DNA from: Rheinheimera tangshanensis
GTDB lineage: Bacteria; Pseudomonadota; Gammaproteobacteria; Enterobacterales; Alteromonadaceae
DNA: 64,000 nt
Direction of reading: 5' to 3'
NCBI RefSeq assembly: GCF_014645135.1
Contig: NZ_BMLH01000002.1
Location: 526,966-590,965, forward strand
Positions 48,017 through 56,620 of this stretch are shown here, one piece after another. Numbering within the stretch: position 1 is the first letter of the stretch; each line of letters opens with the position of its first letter. The position numbers and the translations under genes were made by a program. The notes under the pieces are model-generated. The model was not told where the DNA came from. It saw only the letters and a program-made list of their open reading frames with translations, and did no database searches.

Positions 48017-49378
48017 ATGCAGGTATTATGGTCGGCTGAATTAATACAGAAATACTCGGTGAATGGTCCCCGCTATACTTCGTATCCGACGGCTTTATCT
48101 TTACAGCCTGACTTTCCGGCTTCCGCGGTACGTGCTGCTTTGGCGGGCTCCGCCGATGAGCTGTGTTTGTATCTGCATATCCCATTTTGTCAGCAGCTGT
48201 GTTACTACTGCGGCTGCAACAAAATAGTAACCCGCCATAGTGAAAAAGCGGATTTGTATCTGCAAAGCCTGGCGACAGAGATGGCCTTGTACCAGCCTTT
48301 AATCGCAGACAAAACCATAGCTCAGCTGCATTTGGGCGGCGGAACTCCAACCTTTTTAACACAAGAACAGTTATCCAAACTTATGCAGTTGCTCAGGCAA
48401 CATTTTGTCTTTAAAGCGGACCCAGAGCTTTCGATCGAAATAGATCCACGCAGCTGTAGTCTGGAAAAACTGGCTCATTTACGCCAGTTGGGTTTTAGCC
48501 GTGTTAGCTTTGGTGTGCAGGATTTTGACGAGCAAGTACAAATCACGATCAACAGAGTGCAAAGCGAAGATCTGGTACGCGCTTTGGTTACTGAAGCTAA
48601 ACGTTTAGGCTTTAGCTCTATTAATCTGGATTTGGTGTATGGTTTGCCTTACCAAAAACCTGAGAGTTTTTTACTAACACTGCAAAGCGTATTGCTGCTG
48701 GACCCGGATCGGGTGTCTTTGTTCAGTTATGCCCATTTGCCGACTCGTTTTGCCGCTCAGCGCAAAATTCCGACTCAAAGTTTGCCGCAAGCTGAAGATA
48801 AACTGGCGTTGTTGCAGCTTGCTATTAAACATTTCAGTGAGGCCGGTTACCAATGTATTGGCATGGATCACTTTGCCAAAACCACAGACTCTTTAGCCAT
48901 AGCGCAGCAACAAGGCAAACTGCAGCGTAATTTTCAGGGGTATACCACAGCGGGGCAGGATGCGTTGATTGGGCTAGGGGTATCTTCTATCAGTCAGGTG
49001 AATGGCGTGATCTGGCAAAACCAAAAAGAGCTGCAGGACTATCAGCAGCTGCTTGCTGGCGGACAGTTGCCGCTGGAGCGGGGTTTTAGTTTAAGCCAGG
49101 ATGATAAAATCCGTGCCGCTTTAATCAGCCAACTCATGTGTCATTTTGAACTGGATGTACCGGCTTTTTGTCATCGCTTTGCTATAGAGGACTTCTGGAG
49201 TTATTTTGCTGATGCTTTACCTAAGCTGGATCCGCTGATCGGCGATGGCTTAGTGTTGTGTTCCGATCATCATATTCAGGTGACACCACTGGGTCGGTTA
49301 CTGGTGCGTTTAGTTTGTGCCAGTTTTGATCGTTACCTGCAAAGCAATAGTAATCAAAGCTATTCCAAAGTGGTTTGA
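48017..49378 (+). CDS. hemN: Oxygen-independent coproporphyrinogen III oxidase
   Basis: Radical-SAM enzyme of anaerobic heme synthesis, converting coproporphyrinogen III to protoporphyrinogen IX. The 453 residues (E. coli 457) contain the cluster motif with Cys58, Cys62 and Cys65, plus Cys67 (CQQLCYYCGC), the N-terminal YTSYPTALSL and a GGGTPTFL SAM-binding segment. ATG 48017 starts at the family position; about 39 codons upstream in frame are not conserved. The FNR-type box upstream matches known oxygen control of hemN. Confidence 0.96.
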   Translation: MQVLWSAELIQKYSVNGPRYTSYPTALSLQPDFPASAVRAALAGSADELCLYLHIPFCQQLCYYCGCNKIVTRHSEKADLYLQSLATEMALYQPLIADKTIAQLHLGGGTPTFLTQEQLSKLMQLLRQHFVFKADPELSIEIDPRSCSLEKLAHLRQLGFSRVSFGVQDFDEQVQITINRVQSEDLVRALVTEAKRLGFSSINLDLVYGLPYQKPESFLLTLQSVLLLDPDRVSLFSYAHLPTRFAAQRKIPTQSLPQAEDKLALLQLAIKHFSEAGYQCIGMDHFAKTTDSLAIAQQQGKLQRNFQGYTTAGQDALIGLGVSSISQVNGVIWQNQKELQDYQQLLAGGQLPLERGFSLSQDDKIRAALISQLMCHFELDVPAFCHRFAIEDFWSYFADALPKLDPLIGDGLVLCSDHHIQVTPLGRLLVRLVCASFDRYLQSNSNQSYSKVV

Positions 49379-49449
49379 TCCAACGCAAAACCCGGATAAA
49401 AGCAGGCGCTATGATGCGCCTCGTCTTTTTACGATCTGTGGATTGCCCA

Positions 49450-50778
49450 ATGAATGCTCCTGAACTTTTATCCCCGGCCGGCAGTTTAAAAGCCATGCGG
49501 ATGGCTTTTGCTTATGGCGCTGATGCGGTGTATGCAGGTCAGCCACGTTTTAGTTTGCGGGTGCGCAATAATGAATTTGATCTTGAAACCCTGGCCATCG
49601 GTATTAAGGAAGCTCATCAGCAAGGCAAAAAGTTTTATCTGGTGGTGAATATTGCGCCGCATAACAGCAAGTTACAGCGTTTTGTTGAAGATATGGCGCC
49701 TGCTATAGAGCTGGGGCCTGATGCACTTATTGTGTCTGACCCCGGTGTGGTGTTTTTACTCCGTCAGCATTTCCCTCAAATGCCGCTGCATTTGTCGGTG
49801 CAAGCCAATACAGTCAACTGGGCTGCTGTATTGTTTTGGCAGCAACAAGGTATAGAGCGGGTGATTTTATCCCGCGAACTGGCGCTGGAAGAAATAGCAC
49901 AAATCCGCGACCAAGTGCCAGAAATGGAGCTGGAAGTTTTTGTGCACGGTGCTTTGTGTATGGCCTATTCAGGTCGCTGTTTATTGTCTGGCTACATCAA
50001 CAAACGCGACCCGAATCAGGGGGCTTGCACCAATGCTTGTCGTTGGTCTTATCAAAGCCATAAAGCAAAAGCTGACGAAGTGGGGCAATACAACCCTGCA
50101 GTTTCAGAATTACCGGAGCCTGTGCTGGTCGAAGAGCAAGGTCGCCCTGGCGAGCTGATGCTGTTGGATGAGGACGAACACGGCAGTTATATCTTTAATT
50201 CTAAAGACTTGCGAGCTGTACAGCATGTGCCAGCGTTGACGGCTATGGGGGTGCATTCGCTGAAAATAGAAGGCCGCACTAAGTCACCTTATTATGTCGC
50301 CCGCACAGCCCAGGTGTATCGCAAAGCTATAGATGACGCGATGGCAGGCAAGAGTTTTGATATGGAATTATTACAGCAACTGAACGGCATGGCGAACCGC
50401 GGTTTTACCGAAGGCTTTTTGCGCCGCCATGTTCCTGCCGATTTACAAAATTATCAGACCAGTCATAGCGAAGGTGAGCAGTTGCTGGTGGGGGAATTTA
50501 GTGGCGAGCTAAATGCGCAGGGCCAGGCTTTGTTGCAGGTGAAAAATCGTTTTAGTTTTGATGATGAGCTGTTGCTGATGACACCACAAGGTATCACAGC
50601 CTTAGACTCCATTTTCTATGCTGCCGATGGTCAACAACTGCTGGTGGCGCCGGGTTCTGGTTATCAGGTTTGGTTTCCACTGCCGGACGGAGTAAAGCCT
50701 GAGTATGGGTTTTTATTGAAGCAACAAAAGACTCATGCTGCAGCAACCTGTGGGGACACTGTATGTCAGTGTGGATAG
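49450..50778 (+). CDS. trhP: tRNA 5-hydroxyuridine biosynthesis protein TrhP (U32 family)
   Basis: A U32-family protein of 442 residues (E. coli YegQ/TrhP 453), involved in prephenate-dependent hydroxylation of wobble uridine 34. Signature segments are MNAPELLSPAGSLKAMRMAF, AYGADAVYAGQP, VFVHGALCMAYSGRCLLSGY and NQGACTNACRWSY, with the cysteine set expected for an Fe-S cluster. ATG 49450 starts at the conserved position. It overlaps the ferredoxin gene by 16 bases, and the two are likely to act together. Confidence 0.9.
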   Translation: MNAPELLSPAGSLKAMRMAFAYGADAVYAGQPRFSLRVRNNEFDLETLAIGIKEAHQQGKKFYLVVNIAPHNSKLQRFVEDMAPAIELGPDALIVSDPGVVFLLRQHFPQMPLHLSVQANTVNWAAVLFWQQQGIERVILSRELALEEIAQIRDQVPEMELEVFVHGALCMAYSGRCLLSGYINKRDPNQGACTNACRWSYQSHKAKADEVGQYNPAVSELPEPVLVEEQGRPGELMLLDEDEHGSYIFNSKDLRAVQHVPALTAMGVHSLKIEGRTKSPYYVARTAQVYRKAIDDAMAGKSFDMELLQQLNGMANRGFTEGFLRRHVPADLQNYQTSHSEGEQLLVGEFSGELNAQGQALLQVKNRFSFDDELLLMTPQGITALDSIFYAADGQQLLVAPGSGYQVWFPLPDGVKPEYGFLLKQQKTHAAATCGDTVCQCG

Positions 50779-50972
50779 AGGCTGTCTGTATTAACTGTGA
50801 TATGTGTGCGCCTGAATGTCCGAATACTGCCATTTACAGAGGTGAACAGCATTATCAGGTCGATGCAGACTTATGCACTGAATGTGTTGGTTTTTATAAT
50901 AAACCGGCCTGTATTGAAGTTTGCCCGCTGGATTGCATCCAAATCGGTACGGTGGTAGCTGATACAATTTAA
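50763..50972 (+). CDS. yfhL: YfhL-type 4Fe-4S dicluster ferredoxin
   Basis: A 69-residue electron carrier with two cysteine clusters: CINCDMCAPECPN near 9-21 and CTECVGFYNKPACIEVCPLD, the long insertion between the cysteines being typical of YfhL-type dicluster ferredoxins. It overlaps the end of trhP by 16 bases, an association seen in other gammaproteobacteria where it probably supplies electrons for tRNA hydroxylation. Confidence 0.92.
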   Translation: MSVWIEAVCINCDMCAPECPNTAIYRGEQHYQVDADLCTECVGFYNKPACIEVCPLDCIQIGTVVADTI

Positions 50973-51024
50973 TTTCTCGGTTTGCACTTCTTTTTCTGTT
51001 TTTCTCACTAAACTGTTGAAACAT

Positions 51025-51052
51025 AGCCACTAGCTTTTAAAGGCTTGTGGCT
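51025..51052 (+). terminator. Hairpin after the ferredoxin gene
   Basis: AGCCACTAGC and GCTTGTGGCT pair with one T-T mismatch around an 8-base loop, 52 bases after the ferredoxin stop and ahead of the deaminase gene. No T run follows, so it is a weak terminator candidate. Confidence 0.4.
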
Positions 51053-51093
51053 GCTTTCAGACGATCCACAGTCGATCTACAGGATTAAAGTGA

Positions 51094-51534
51094 ATGACAG
51101 ACCCTTTTATGTTAGCTGCGATAGCACAAGCCAAAAAAAGTTTAGCCGAAGGCGGTATTCCTATAGGTTCTGTGCTGGTGATTGACGGCAAGATCGTTGG
51201 CCGTGGCCATAATCAGCGGGTACAAAAGGGCAGTTGTGTATTGCATGCAGAAATGGATTGTCTGGAAAATGCCGGCCGTTTAACGGCAAAAGACTACCAA
51301 AATGCCGTGTTGTATTCGACCTTATCCCCTTGTGACATGTGCAGTGGTACCGTGTTGCTCTACGGCATTCCCAAAGTAGTGGTTGGTGAGAACCGCACTT
51401 TTCAGGGGCCAGAAGATTATGTCAAAAGTCGCGGTGTGCAGTTGATTGTTCAGGACAATATCGAATGCGTGCAACTGATGCAGGATTTTATCGCAGCTAA
51501 ACCCGAATTATGGAATGAAGATATAGGGGAATAA
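51094..51534 (+). CDS. Cytosine deaminase-like nucleoside deaminase
   Basis: A 146-residue zinc deaminase with the active-site pair HAEMDC (His and catalytic Glu) and PCDMCSG. The length and the sequence around LAEGGIPIGSVLVIDGK and DYVKSRGVQLIV resemble yeast-type cytosine deaminase (converts cytosine to uracil) more than tRNA adenosine deaminase TadA, but guanine or other substrates are possible. The GGDEF gene follows 1 base after its stop. Confidence 0.85.
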   Translation: MTDPFMLAAIAQAKKSLAEGGIPIGSVLVIDGKIVGRGHNQRVQKGSCVLHAEMDCLENAGRLTAKDYQNAVLYSTLSPCDMCSGTVLLYGIPKVVVGENRTFQGPEDYVKSRGVQLIVQDNIECVQLMQDFIAAKPELWNEDIGE

Positions 51535-51535
51535 T

Positions 51536-53140
51536 GTGAAGCTGTGGCGAGCGCTATTCTCGGGACTATTGATCACAACTACGGCCTACGTTCATGCTTC
51601 AAGCTTGCTGTCGGGTAACTCCGGCTGGCTGTTTCCGGGCTTTGCTGCACTTTTTATTATTTCTGCTGCTTTAATCTTTATCATTCGCGGCAATCGTAAA
51701 CTCAAGGCGTTAGTTATTGCAGGTCAGCGTGTAGCCCTGATGCAACAAAACAGAGGCAGAGTTCTGTCAATGATTGTTGAACAGGCGCCACTACAGAAGG
51801 TGCTGGATGCGTTGGTTGAGGGAGCGGAGCACATGGACCCGTCTGCTCGCTGCACAGTGTTATTACTGGATGAACAAGGTATTTTGCATGTCGCTTCCGC
51901 ACCTCATTTACCTGAGGAATACAATGCAGCTATTGATGGCATAGCTGCAGGTTATGGTGTTGGGTCCTGTGGCACCGCTGCCTATCTGGGGCAGCGGGTA
52001 ATAGTGGAGGATGTGCGTGTGCATCCATACTGGCAACCTTATCAGGCTTTGGTTGATATCGCAGGTATCCGTTCTTGCTGGTCTGAACCTATTAAAAACC
52101 GTCAGGGTAAAGTGCTGGGGACTTTTGCGATTTATCATCAAGAGGTCACTGCCCCATCTGAGCAGGATATTCAGCTGATCAGCGAAAGTGCGGCGTTGGC
52201 CGAAATTGTCATAGAACGTAGTCAAGCCATAGAGGCGTTAAAACGTAGTGAAGAGCGACACAGGTTATTGGCAGACCATGCCACTGATGTGATCTGGACT
52301 ATGGATCTGAACGGGCATTTTACCTACATCAGCCCCTCGGCAGAAAAGCTAACAGGTTTTACGGTAACAGATCTGATGCAACGCCAAATGCGGCAATTGG
52401 TGGCACCTGAATCTTATATACAGGTGAAACTACAAATGAAAAAAGCAGCGAAAGCCCTGCAAAATGGCGAGTGTTATCCGGATTATGTGGGAGAGGTTGA
52501 GCAGATCTGTAAGGATGGCCACCGGGTCTGGAGTGAAGTAAAAATCTCCGGTATGTACGACGCTAAAGGTGTCCTCGTTGGTATTTTGGGAGTAAACCGT
52601 GATTTAACAGAACGGCGTAAAATTGAGGAACGTATGCGTTATATGGCGCAGCACGATACGTTAACAGGCTTACCGAACCGTACTTTATTCTCTGACCGCT
52701 TACAAAAAGCGCTGCAATACGCAGTGCGACATAAAAAAACCTTAGCCTTGATGTTGTTGGATTTAAACAAGTTCAAACCAGTTAATGATACTCATGGTCA
52801 TGCAGTGGGAGATTTATTATTGCAGCAGGTGGCAGACCGGCTGCTGCATACGGTACGTGCTTCTGATACGGTCGCCCGGATAGGAGGAGATGAGTTTATT
52901 ATTTTGCTACCCAAAGTAGAAGAATGCCACAGTGCCGCTCTTTTGGCCGAAAAAATTCAGCATGCTATTGCGCTACCTTTTGATATACATGGTCTGAGTA
53001 TCCAAATCAGTTGCAGCATAGGGCTGGCATGTTACCCACAAGACGGAGACTCTGATTTAGTGCTGAGTAAAGTGGCAGACCAGCGGATGTATCAGCAAAA
53101 AGCCAGTCTTGTGAAGCAGGCGCTCACTGATGAATCTTAA
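51536..53140 (+). CDS. GAF-PAS diguanylate cyclase
   Basis: A 534-residue c-di-GMP synthase: one or two N-terminal TM helices (to about 50), GAF domain at about 70-220 (VGSCGTAAYLGQRVIVEDV), PAS domain at about 232-350 (FTYISPSAEKLTGF; GILGVNRDLTER), and GGDEF with RIGGDEF near 450. The product-binding I-site RASD lies five residues before GGDEF, so feedback inhibition is likely. GTG start, RBS AGGGGA, 1 base after the deaminase stop; possibly cotranscribed. Confidence 0.92.
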   Translation: MKLWRALFSGLLITTTAYVHASSLLSGNSGWLFPGFAALFIISAALIFIIRGNRKLKALVIAGQRVALMQQNRGRVLSMIVEQAPLQKVLDALVEGAEHMDPSARCTVLLLDEQGILHVASAPHLPEEYNAAIDGIAAGYGVGSCGTAAYLGQRVIVEDVRVHPYWQPYQALVDIAGIRSCWSEPIKNRQGKVLGTFAIYHQEVTAPSEQDIQLISESAALAEIVIERSQAIEALKRSEERHRLLADHATDVIWTMDLNGHFTYISPSAEKLTGFTVTDLMQRQMRQLVAPESYIQVKLQMKKAAKALQNGECYPDYVGEVEQICKDGHRVWSEVKISGMYDAKGVLVGILGVNRDLTERRKIEERMRYMAQHDTLTGLPNRTLFSDRLQKALQYAVRHKKTLALMLLDLNKFKPVNDTHGHAVGDLLLQQVADRLLHTVRASDTVARIGGDEFIILLPKVEECHSAALLAEKIQHAIALPFDIHGLSIQISCSIGLACYPQDGDSDLVLSKVADQRMYQQKASLVKQALTDES

Positions 53141-53271
53141 CTGGCGTTTTTGCTCTGATGTTTAAGCGTTACGCCTTCTGTGCTGCAACGAGACCGAGCA
53201 GCAGAATTGGCCGTCGGGCTGCTGGTTGATTCAGATAAAATTTAGCAGGACAGCTCAATCTAGCTCTCATT

Positions 53272-54843
53272 TTAGCTACGCACCGTCTTTTCAACTTTAA
53301 TACCTAAGCGTTTAGCGAGGCGCGCCAGATTGGCTCTGTCTACACCCAACTGTTGGGCTGCCAGACTCCAGTTACCTGCTGTTTGGCTTAAAATGTGGAT
53401 AATTTGCTGCTTCTGAAACTCTTCAGTGGCGGCTTTCAGGCTTAAGCCGTTGCTGTGGATCATCGGCAAAGCTGCTTGCGGGTTGTTATCGGCTGAAACT
53501 GCGCGCTCTGCCAGCTCCAGATGCTGTGGCAATAGCGCAATAATATCCTGAGCTTTGGCTTCTTTTTTGGCTTTGAGCGCAGCGCGGCTAATCACATGTT
53601 CCAGTTCCCGCACATTACCCGGCCAATTGTACTGCAACAACACAGACTGAGCAGCAGTACTGAGTTTCAACTGACGTATACCCAATTTACGCGCTGTCAG
53701 TTCGAGAAAATAGCCGGCCAGTAATAACACATCCTGTTGCCGCTCCTTTAATGCAGGCACGGTAATGGGGTAGACCGACAATCGATGATACAAGTCGGCG
53801 CGAAAATGACCCGCAGCCACTTCTGTGGCTAAATCTCTGTTGGTGGCCGCTATCACCCGCACATTGACCGTTTTTACTTCATCTTTGCCGACAGGCTGAA
53901 TTTCACCGCTCTGCAGCACCCGCAATAATTTGCTTTGTACGCTCAGCGGCAGTTCACCGACTTCATCGAGGAATATGGTGCCACCGTCGGCCAATAAAAA
54001 TTTACCCGGCCTCTCCCGCTCGGCGCCGGTAAAAGCACCTTTGGCATGACCAAACAACTCAGATTCAGCTAGCGTTTCAGGCAAAGACGCACAGTTTAGA
54101 TGCACCAGTTGCTGTTTAGCTCTTCTGGATAACTGGTGCAGAGTTCTGGCGACCAGCTCTTTACCTACACCCGTCTGGCCCTGAATAAGCACTGTGTAAT
54201 CTGAGCCCGCTACCAGTTGAATATCACTTTTTAGCGCCAGCATGGCCTGGCTTTGACCTATCAGCTCGCCACCATCGCGGATCAGGGCTTCATGCGTCAG
54301 TTCTTCGACTAAATCCTGTGCCTGCAGCGCTTGTTGTTCGAGTTTTTTCAGCTGAATAGCGGTTTTTAAGGTGGCTGCCGACATAGCTGCTATTAACTCT
54401 AAGGTCCGTTCAGCTATGGCAGAAAAAGCATCAGGTTTCAGGCTGTCCAGCGTCAGCACACCTATCAGTTGACCATCTGAATACAAAGGTAAACCCATAC
54501 AGGAATGCACAGGCAAGTCACCTGCCTGCGCCAGTAACAGTCCATCGTAAGGATCGGCCAATTCAGTGTCGGATGGAAAACGCACCGGGCTGGTACTTTG
54601 ACAAATGATCGCCAGGCGAGGATGGTCCTTCAGAGCGAAACGACGGCCTAAGGTATCAGCCGTTAAGCCCTGGATGGCCAGCGGTATCAGCAACTCCCCC
54701 TGATAAGAGAGCAATACCACGGCATCGCAGTTAATGGCTTTACGCGCAGAACCCAGCAAGCGGTCAAAGCGATCTGTGGTGGTGATGCTGTTCGCCAGAT
54801 CCAGTGCCACTTCCAGCAACAAGGTTGAGTTGAGTTCGGCCAT
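53272..54843 (-). CDS. norR: Nitric oxide-responsive sigma-54 activator NorR
   Basis: Senses NO through a mononuclear iron in an N-terminal GAF domain and activates sigma-54 promoters. The 523 residues include iron-ligand candidates at E. coli NorR positions (Asp97, Asp100, Cys115, Asp133), an AAA+ domain with Walker A 222-229 and the sigma-54 loop GAFTGA at 269-274, and a C-terminal Fis-type HTH ([20 protein letters not shown]). ATG 54843 has GGGAG 5 bases ahead; the ATG at 54861 has a weaker site. It diverges from the NO-defence genes. Confidence 0.94.
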   Translation of the reverse strand: MAELNSTLLLEVALDLANSITTTDRFDRLLGSARKAINCDAVVLLSYQGELLIPLAIQGLTADTLGRRFALKDHPRLAIICQSTSPVRFPSDTELADPYDGLLLAQAGDLPVHSCMGLPLYSDGQLIGVLTLDSLKPDAFSAIAERTLELIAAMSAATLKTAIQLKKLEQQALQAQDLVEELTHEALIRDGGELIGQSQAMLALKSDIQLVAGSDYTVLIQGQTGVGKELVARTLHQLSRRAKQQLVHLNCASLPETLAESELFGHAKGAFTGAERERPGKFLLADGGTIFLDEVGELPLSVQSKLLRVLQSGEIQPVGKDEVKTVNVRVIAATNRDLATEVAAGHFRADLYHRLSVYPITVPALKERQQDVLLLAGYFLELTARKLGIRQLKLSTAAQSVLLQYNWPGNVRELEHVISRAALKAKKEAKAQDIIALLPQHLELAERAVSADNNPQAALPMIHSNGLSLKAATEEFQKQQIIHILSQTAGNWSLAAQQLGVDRANLARLAKRLGIKVEKTVRS

Positions 54844-54898
54844 TGCGGCTCCCGCTGACATTTGTTCTGCCTAAATTGTGTCACAAAGATTCTTATTT

Positions 54899-54909
54899 GT
54901 CATTTTGAC
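54899..54909. promoter_or_regulatory. NorR-binding box 1
   Basis: GTCATTTTGAC, identical to box 2 and to the NorR enhancer consensus (GTCA-N3-TGAC), centred about 110 bases upstream of the predicted sigma-54 transcription start. Confidence 0.8.
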
Positions 54910-54923
54910 TTGTTATTGTTGTT

Positions 54924-54934
54924 GTCATTTTGAC
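54924..54934. promoter_or_regulatory. NorR-binding box 2
   Basis: GTCATTTTGAC again, 25 bases from box 1 centre to centre. A weak third half-site GTCA at 54880-54883 may belong to a third, degenerate site, as E. coli NorR uses three. Confidence 0.8.
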
Positions 54935-54986
54935 TCTTGTTTTAACCGTGGATTTATTAAATGATTGAATTTTAAGTTAAAAATAG

Positions 54987-55004
54987 TTGGCATCGGAACT
55001 GCAA
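54987..55004 (+). promoter_or_regulatory. Sigma-54 promoter (-24/-12)
   Basis: TTGGCATCGGAACTGCAA has GG and GC with exactly ten bases between them, at 54989-54990 and 55001-55002, matching the -24/-12 consensus. It reads toward the small membrane protein, nnrS and hmp. Confidence 0.85.
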
Positions 55005-55052
55005 TACCTAAGCAAACCCAACAGGAGTCAAGGGACTCCACAGGAGCTTATG

Positions 55053-55322
55053 ATGTTTCATGTTGCCCAATTTTTTAGTAATGAAAAGCTGTCTGCCTCT
55101 GACAAGTTTGAAACATTGTTACTCTCTGCCAATACCTTATTAGCTTTGTCTTTTAGTGTACTGCTGGCGACTGTGGTTGTTTGTTATCCGTTGTCTTATA
55201 TGTTTCCGTTTGAGCTACAAATGGCGGGTCACGTCGCTATGATCTTCAGTGCAACTTTGGTGAAAATTGCCTATGTCTGCCGCTGTATAGCTCAGCACGA
55301 ACTGCATAAAGAAGTGCGTTAA
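55053..55322 (+). CDS. Small two-helix membrane protein of the NorR regulon
   Basis: I do not recognise this 89-residue protein. It has a short polar start, then two predicted TM helices near 22-45 (LLLSANTLLALSFSVLLATV) and 55-75 (LQMAGHVAMIFSATLVKIAY), and a cytoplasmic tail with Cys at 78 and 80 and His (VCRCIAQHELH). These residues are candidates for metal, heme or NO contact, by inference only. It is first in the sigma-54-driven unit, 3 bases before nnrS. Two ATGs lie at 55050 and 55053; the second has better AGGAG spacing. Confidence 0.75.
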   Translation: MFHVAQFFSNEKLSASDKFETLLLSANTLLALSFSVLLATVVVCYPLSYMFPFELQMAGHVAMIFSATLVKIAYVCRCIAQHELHKEVR

Positions 55323-55325
55323 GCT

Positions 55326-56561
55326 ATGAGCCAGCGTCCTCCTTTAATCAATATCCACTGGCCTGAACAGGTGCAAGAGGGCAAGCGAAAAGCTCTATCC
55401 GCTTATCCGCTGTTTGCTCTGGCATTCCGGCCTTTTTTTCTGGCTGGTGCCTGTTGGGCTGTTGTAGCGATCAGCATCTGGGCCTTGTGGTTTAGCGGCT
55501 TGATGTCCTTTCAGTTTGGTTTTCCTGCTGCCCTTTGGCACGCCCATGAGATGCTATTTGGCTTTGGTGCTGCTGTGGCTGTAGGCTTTTTACTGACGGC
55601 AGTACAAAACTGGACAGGCTTGCCCAGTCTGTCAGGTAAACCACTGTTGTTATTAACTCTGTTATGGATGGCTGCCCGTTTTAGTTTGTTATTCGCCCAC
55701 TACACACCATTGTTGTGGTTGTTTATCGTCACCCAACTGCTGTGGTGGACTGCTGCTATTTACAGTCTGGCGAGCTTGCTGATTAGGGCAAAAAGCAAAA
55801 ATAACTATCTGTTTATTCCGCTGTTGTCTGTGATGGCTTTGCTGAATACGATTTTTATTTATGCAGCTGCAACAGAGCGGTTTGCCTCTGCTTCACATTT
55901 AAGCCACAGCATGGTCCTGCTGTTTAGCATCCTGATGGGCATAGTCGGCGGCCGGGTGATCCCATTTTTTACCGCCAGAGCTTTGGGATTGGAGCAAAAC
56001 AAAACGCCGCTGCTGGATAAGTGGTTATTGCCTTTGTCGGCGTTTGGCACCGTTTGGTTTATTACTGATTTTTTTGTCCAACTGCCACTTAAAGCGGGCT
56101 GGTTGATGCTGCTGGTGGGGTCTTTGCATCTGGTGCGTTTATCTTTCTGGACCCCATGGAAAATCTGGGCAGCCCCTTTGCTGTGGTCCTTACAGCTGGC
56201 TTATCTGGCCTTGGCTTTAGGTTTAATCCTTCTTGGCATCAGCGATTTAACTCAGTTACTGGTATTTAAAGATGTGTTGCATCTGCTGAGCATCAGCGCT
56301 ATGGCGGGCATGATCCTCGCCATGATGGCCAGGGTGTCTTTAGGCCATACCGGCCGGGTACTGCAGGTCAGCAAAATGATCACTCTAGCTTTTGCTTTGC
56401 TGTTGCTGGCTGGCCCAGTGCGGATCTTGGCCAGCTTAGCAGGATTCCCTCTGCTGCTCTGGCAAGTTAGCGCTCTGTTATGGCTGTGTGCCTTTGCAAT
56501 CTTCCTTTGGTTTTATTGGCCTGTTCTGACTCAGCCCCGTGCTGACGGCAGACCGGGTTAA
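55326..56561 (+). CDS. nnrS: NnrS family heme-copper membrane protein
   Basis: A 411-residue protein with about 12 TM helices, starting with the NnrS pattern (YPLFALAFRPFFLAGACWAV) and AALWHAHEMLFGFG, whose histidines are likely metal ligands. NnrS protects cells from NO by limiting iron-dinitrosyl damage and is often controlled by NorR or NnrR. Middle gene of the NO-inducible unit. Confidence 0.93.
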   Translation: MSQRPPLINIHWPEQVQEGKRKALSAYPLFALAFRPFFLAGACWAVVAISIWALWFSGLMSFQFGFPAALWHAHEMLFGFGAAVAVGFLLTAVQNWTGLPSLSGKPLLLLTLLWMAARFSLLFAHYTPLLWLFIVTQLLWWTAAIYSLASLLIRAKSKNNYLFIPLLSVMALLNTIFIYAAATERFASASHLSHSMVLLFSILMGIVGGRVIPFFTARALGLEQNKTPLLDKWLLPLSAFGTVWFITDFFVQLPLKAGWLMLLVGSLHLVRLSFWTPWKIWAAPLLWSLQLAYLALALGLILLGISDLTQLLVFKDVLHLLSISAMAGMILAMMARVSLGHTGRVLQVSKMITLAFALLLLAGPVRILASLAGFPLLLWQVSALLWLCAFAIFLWFYWPVLTQPRADGRPG

Positions 56562-56620
56562 TTGATGCTGTTCTGAATACTTAATTCACACTCATTTAGT
56601 CACTCAAAAGAGGTTTTCTT

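Noticed and set aside
47949..48362. A 137-residue leftward frame inside hemN
   Set aside because: Antisense shadow of the conserved hemN N-terminus with no independent support.
53141..53271. Terminator between the GGDEF gene and norR
   Set aside because: CAGCAG and CTGCTG could pair over a 14-base loop, but the stem is short and has no T run.
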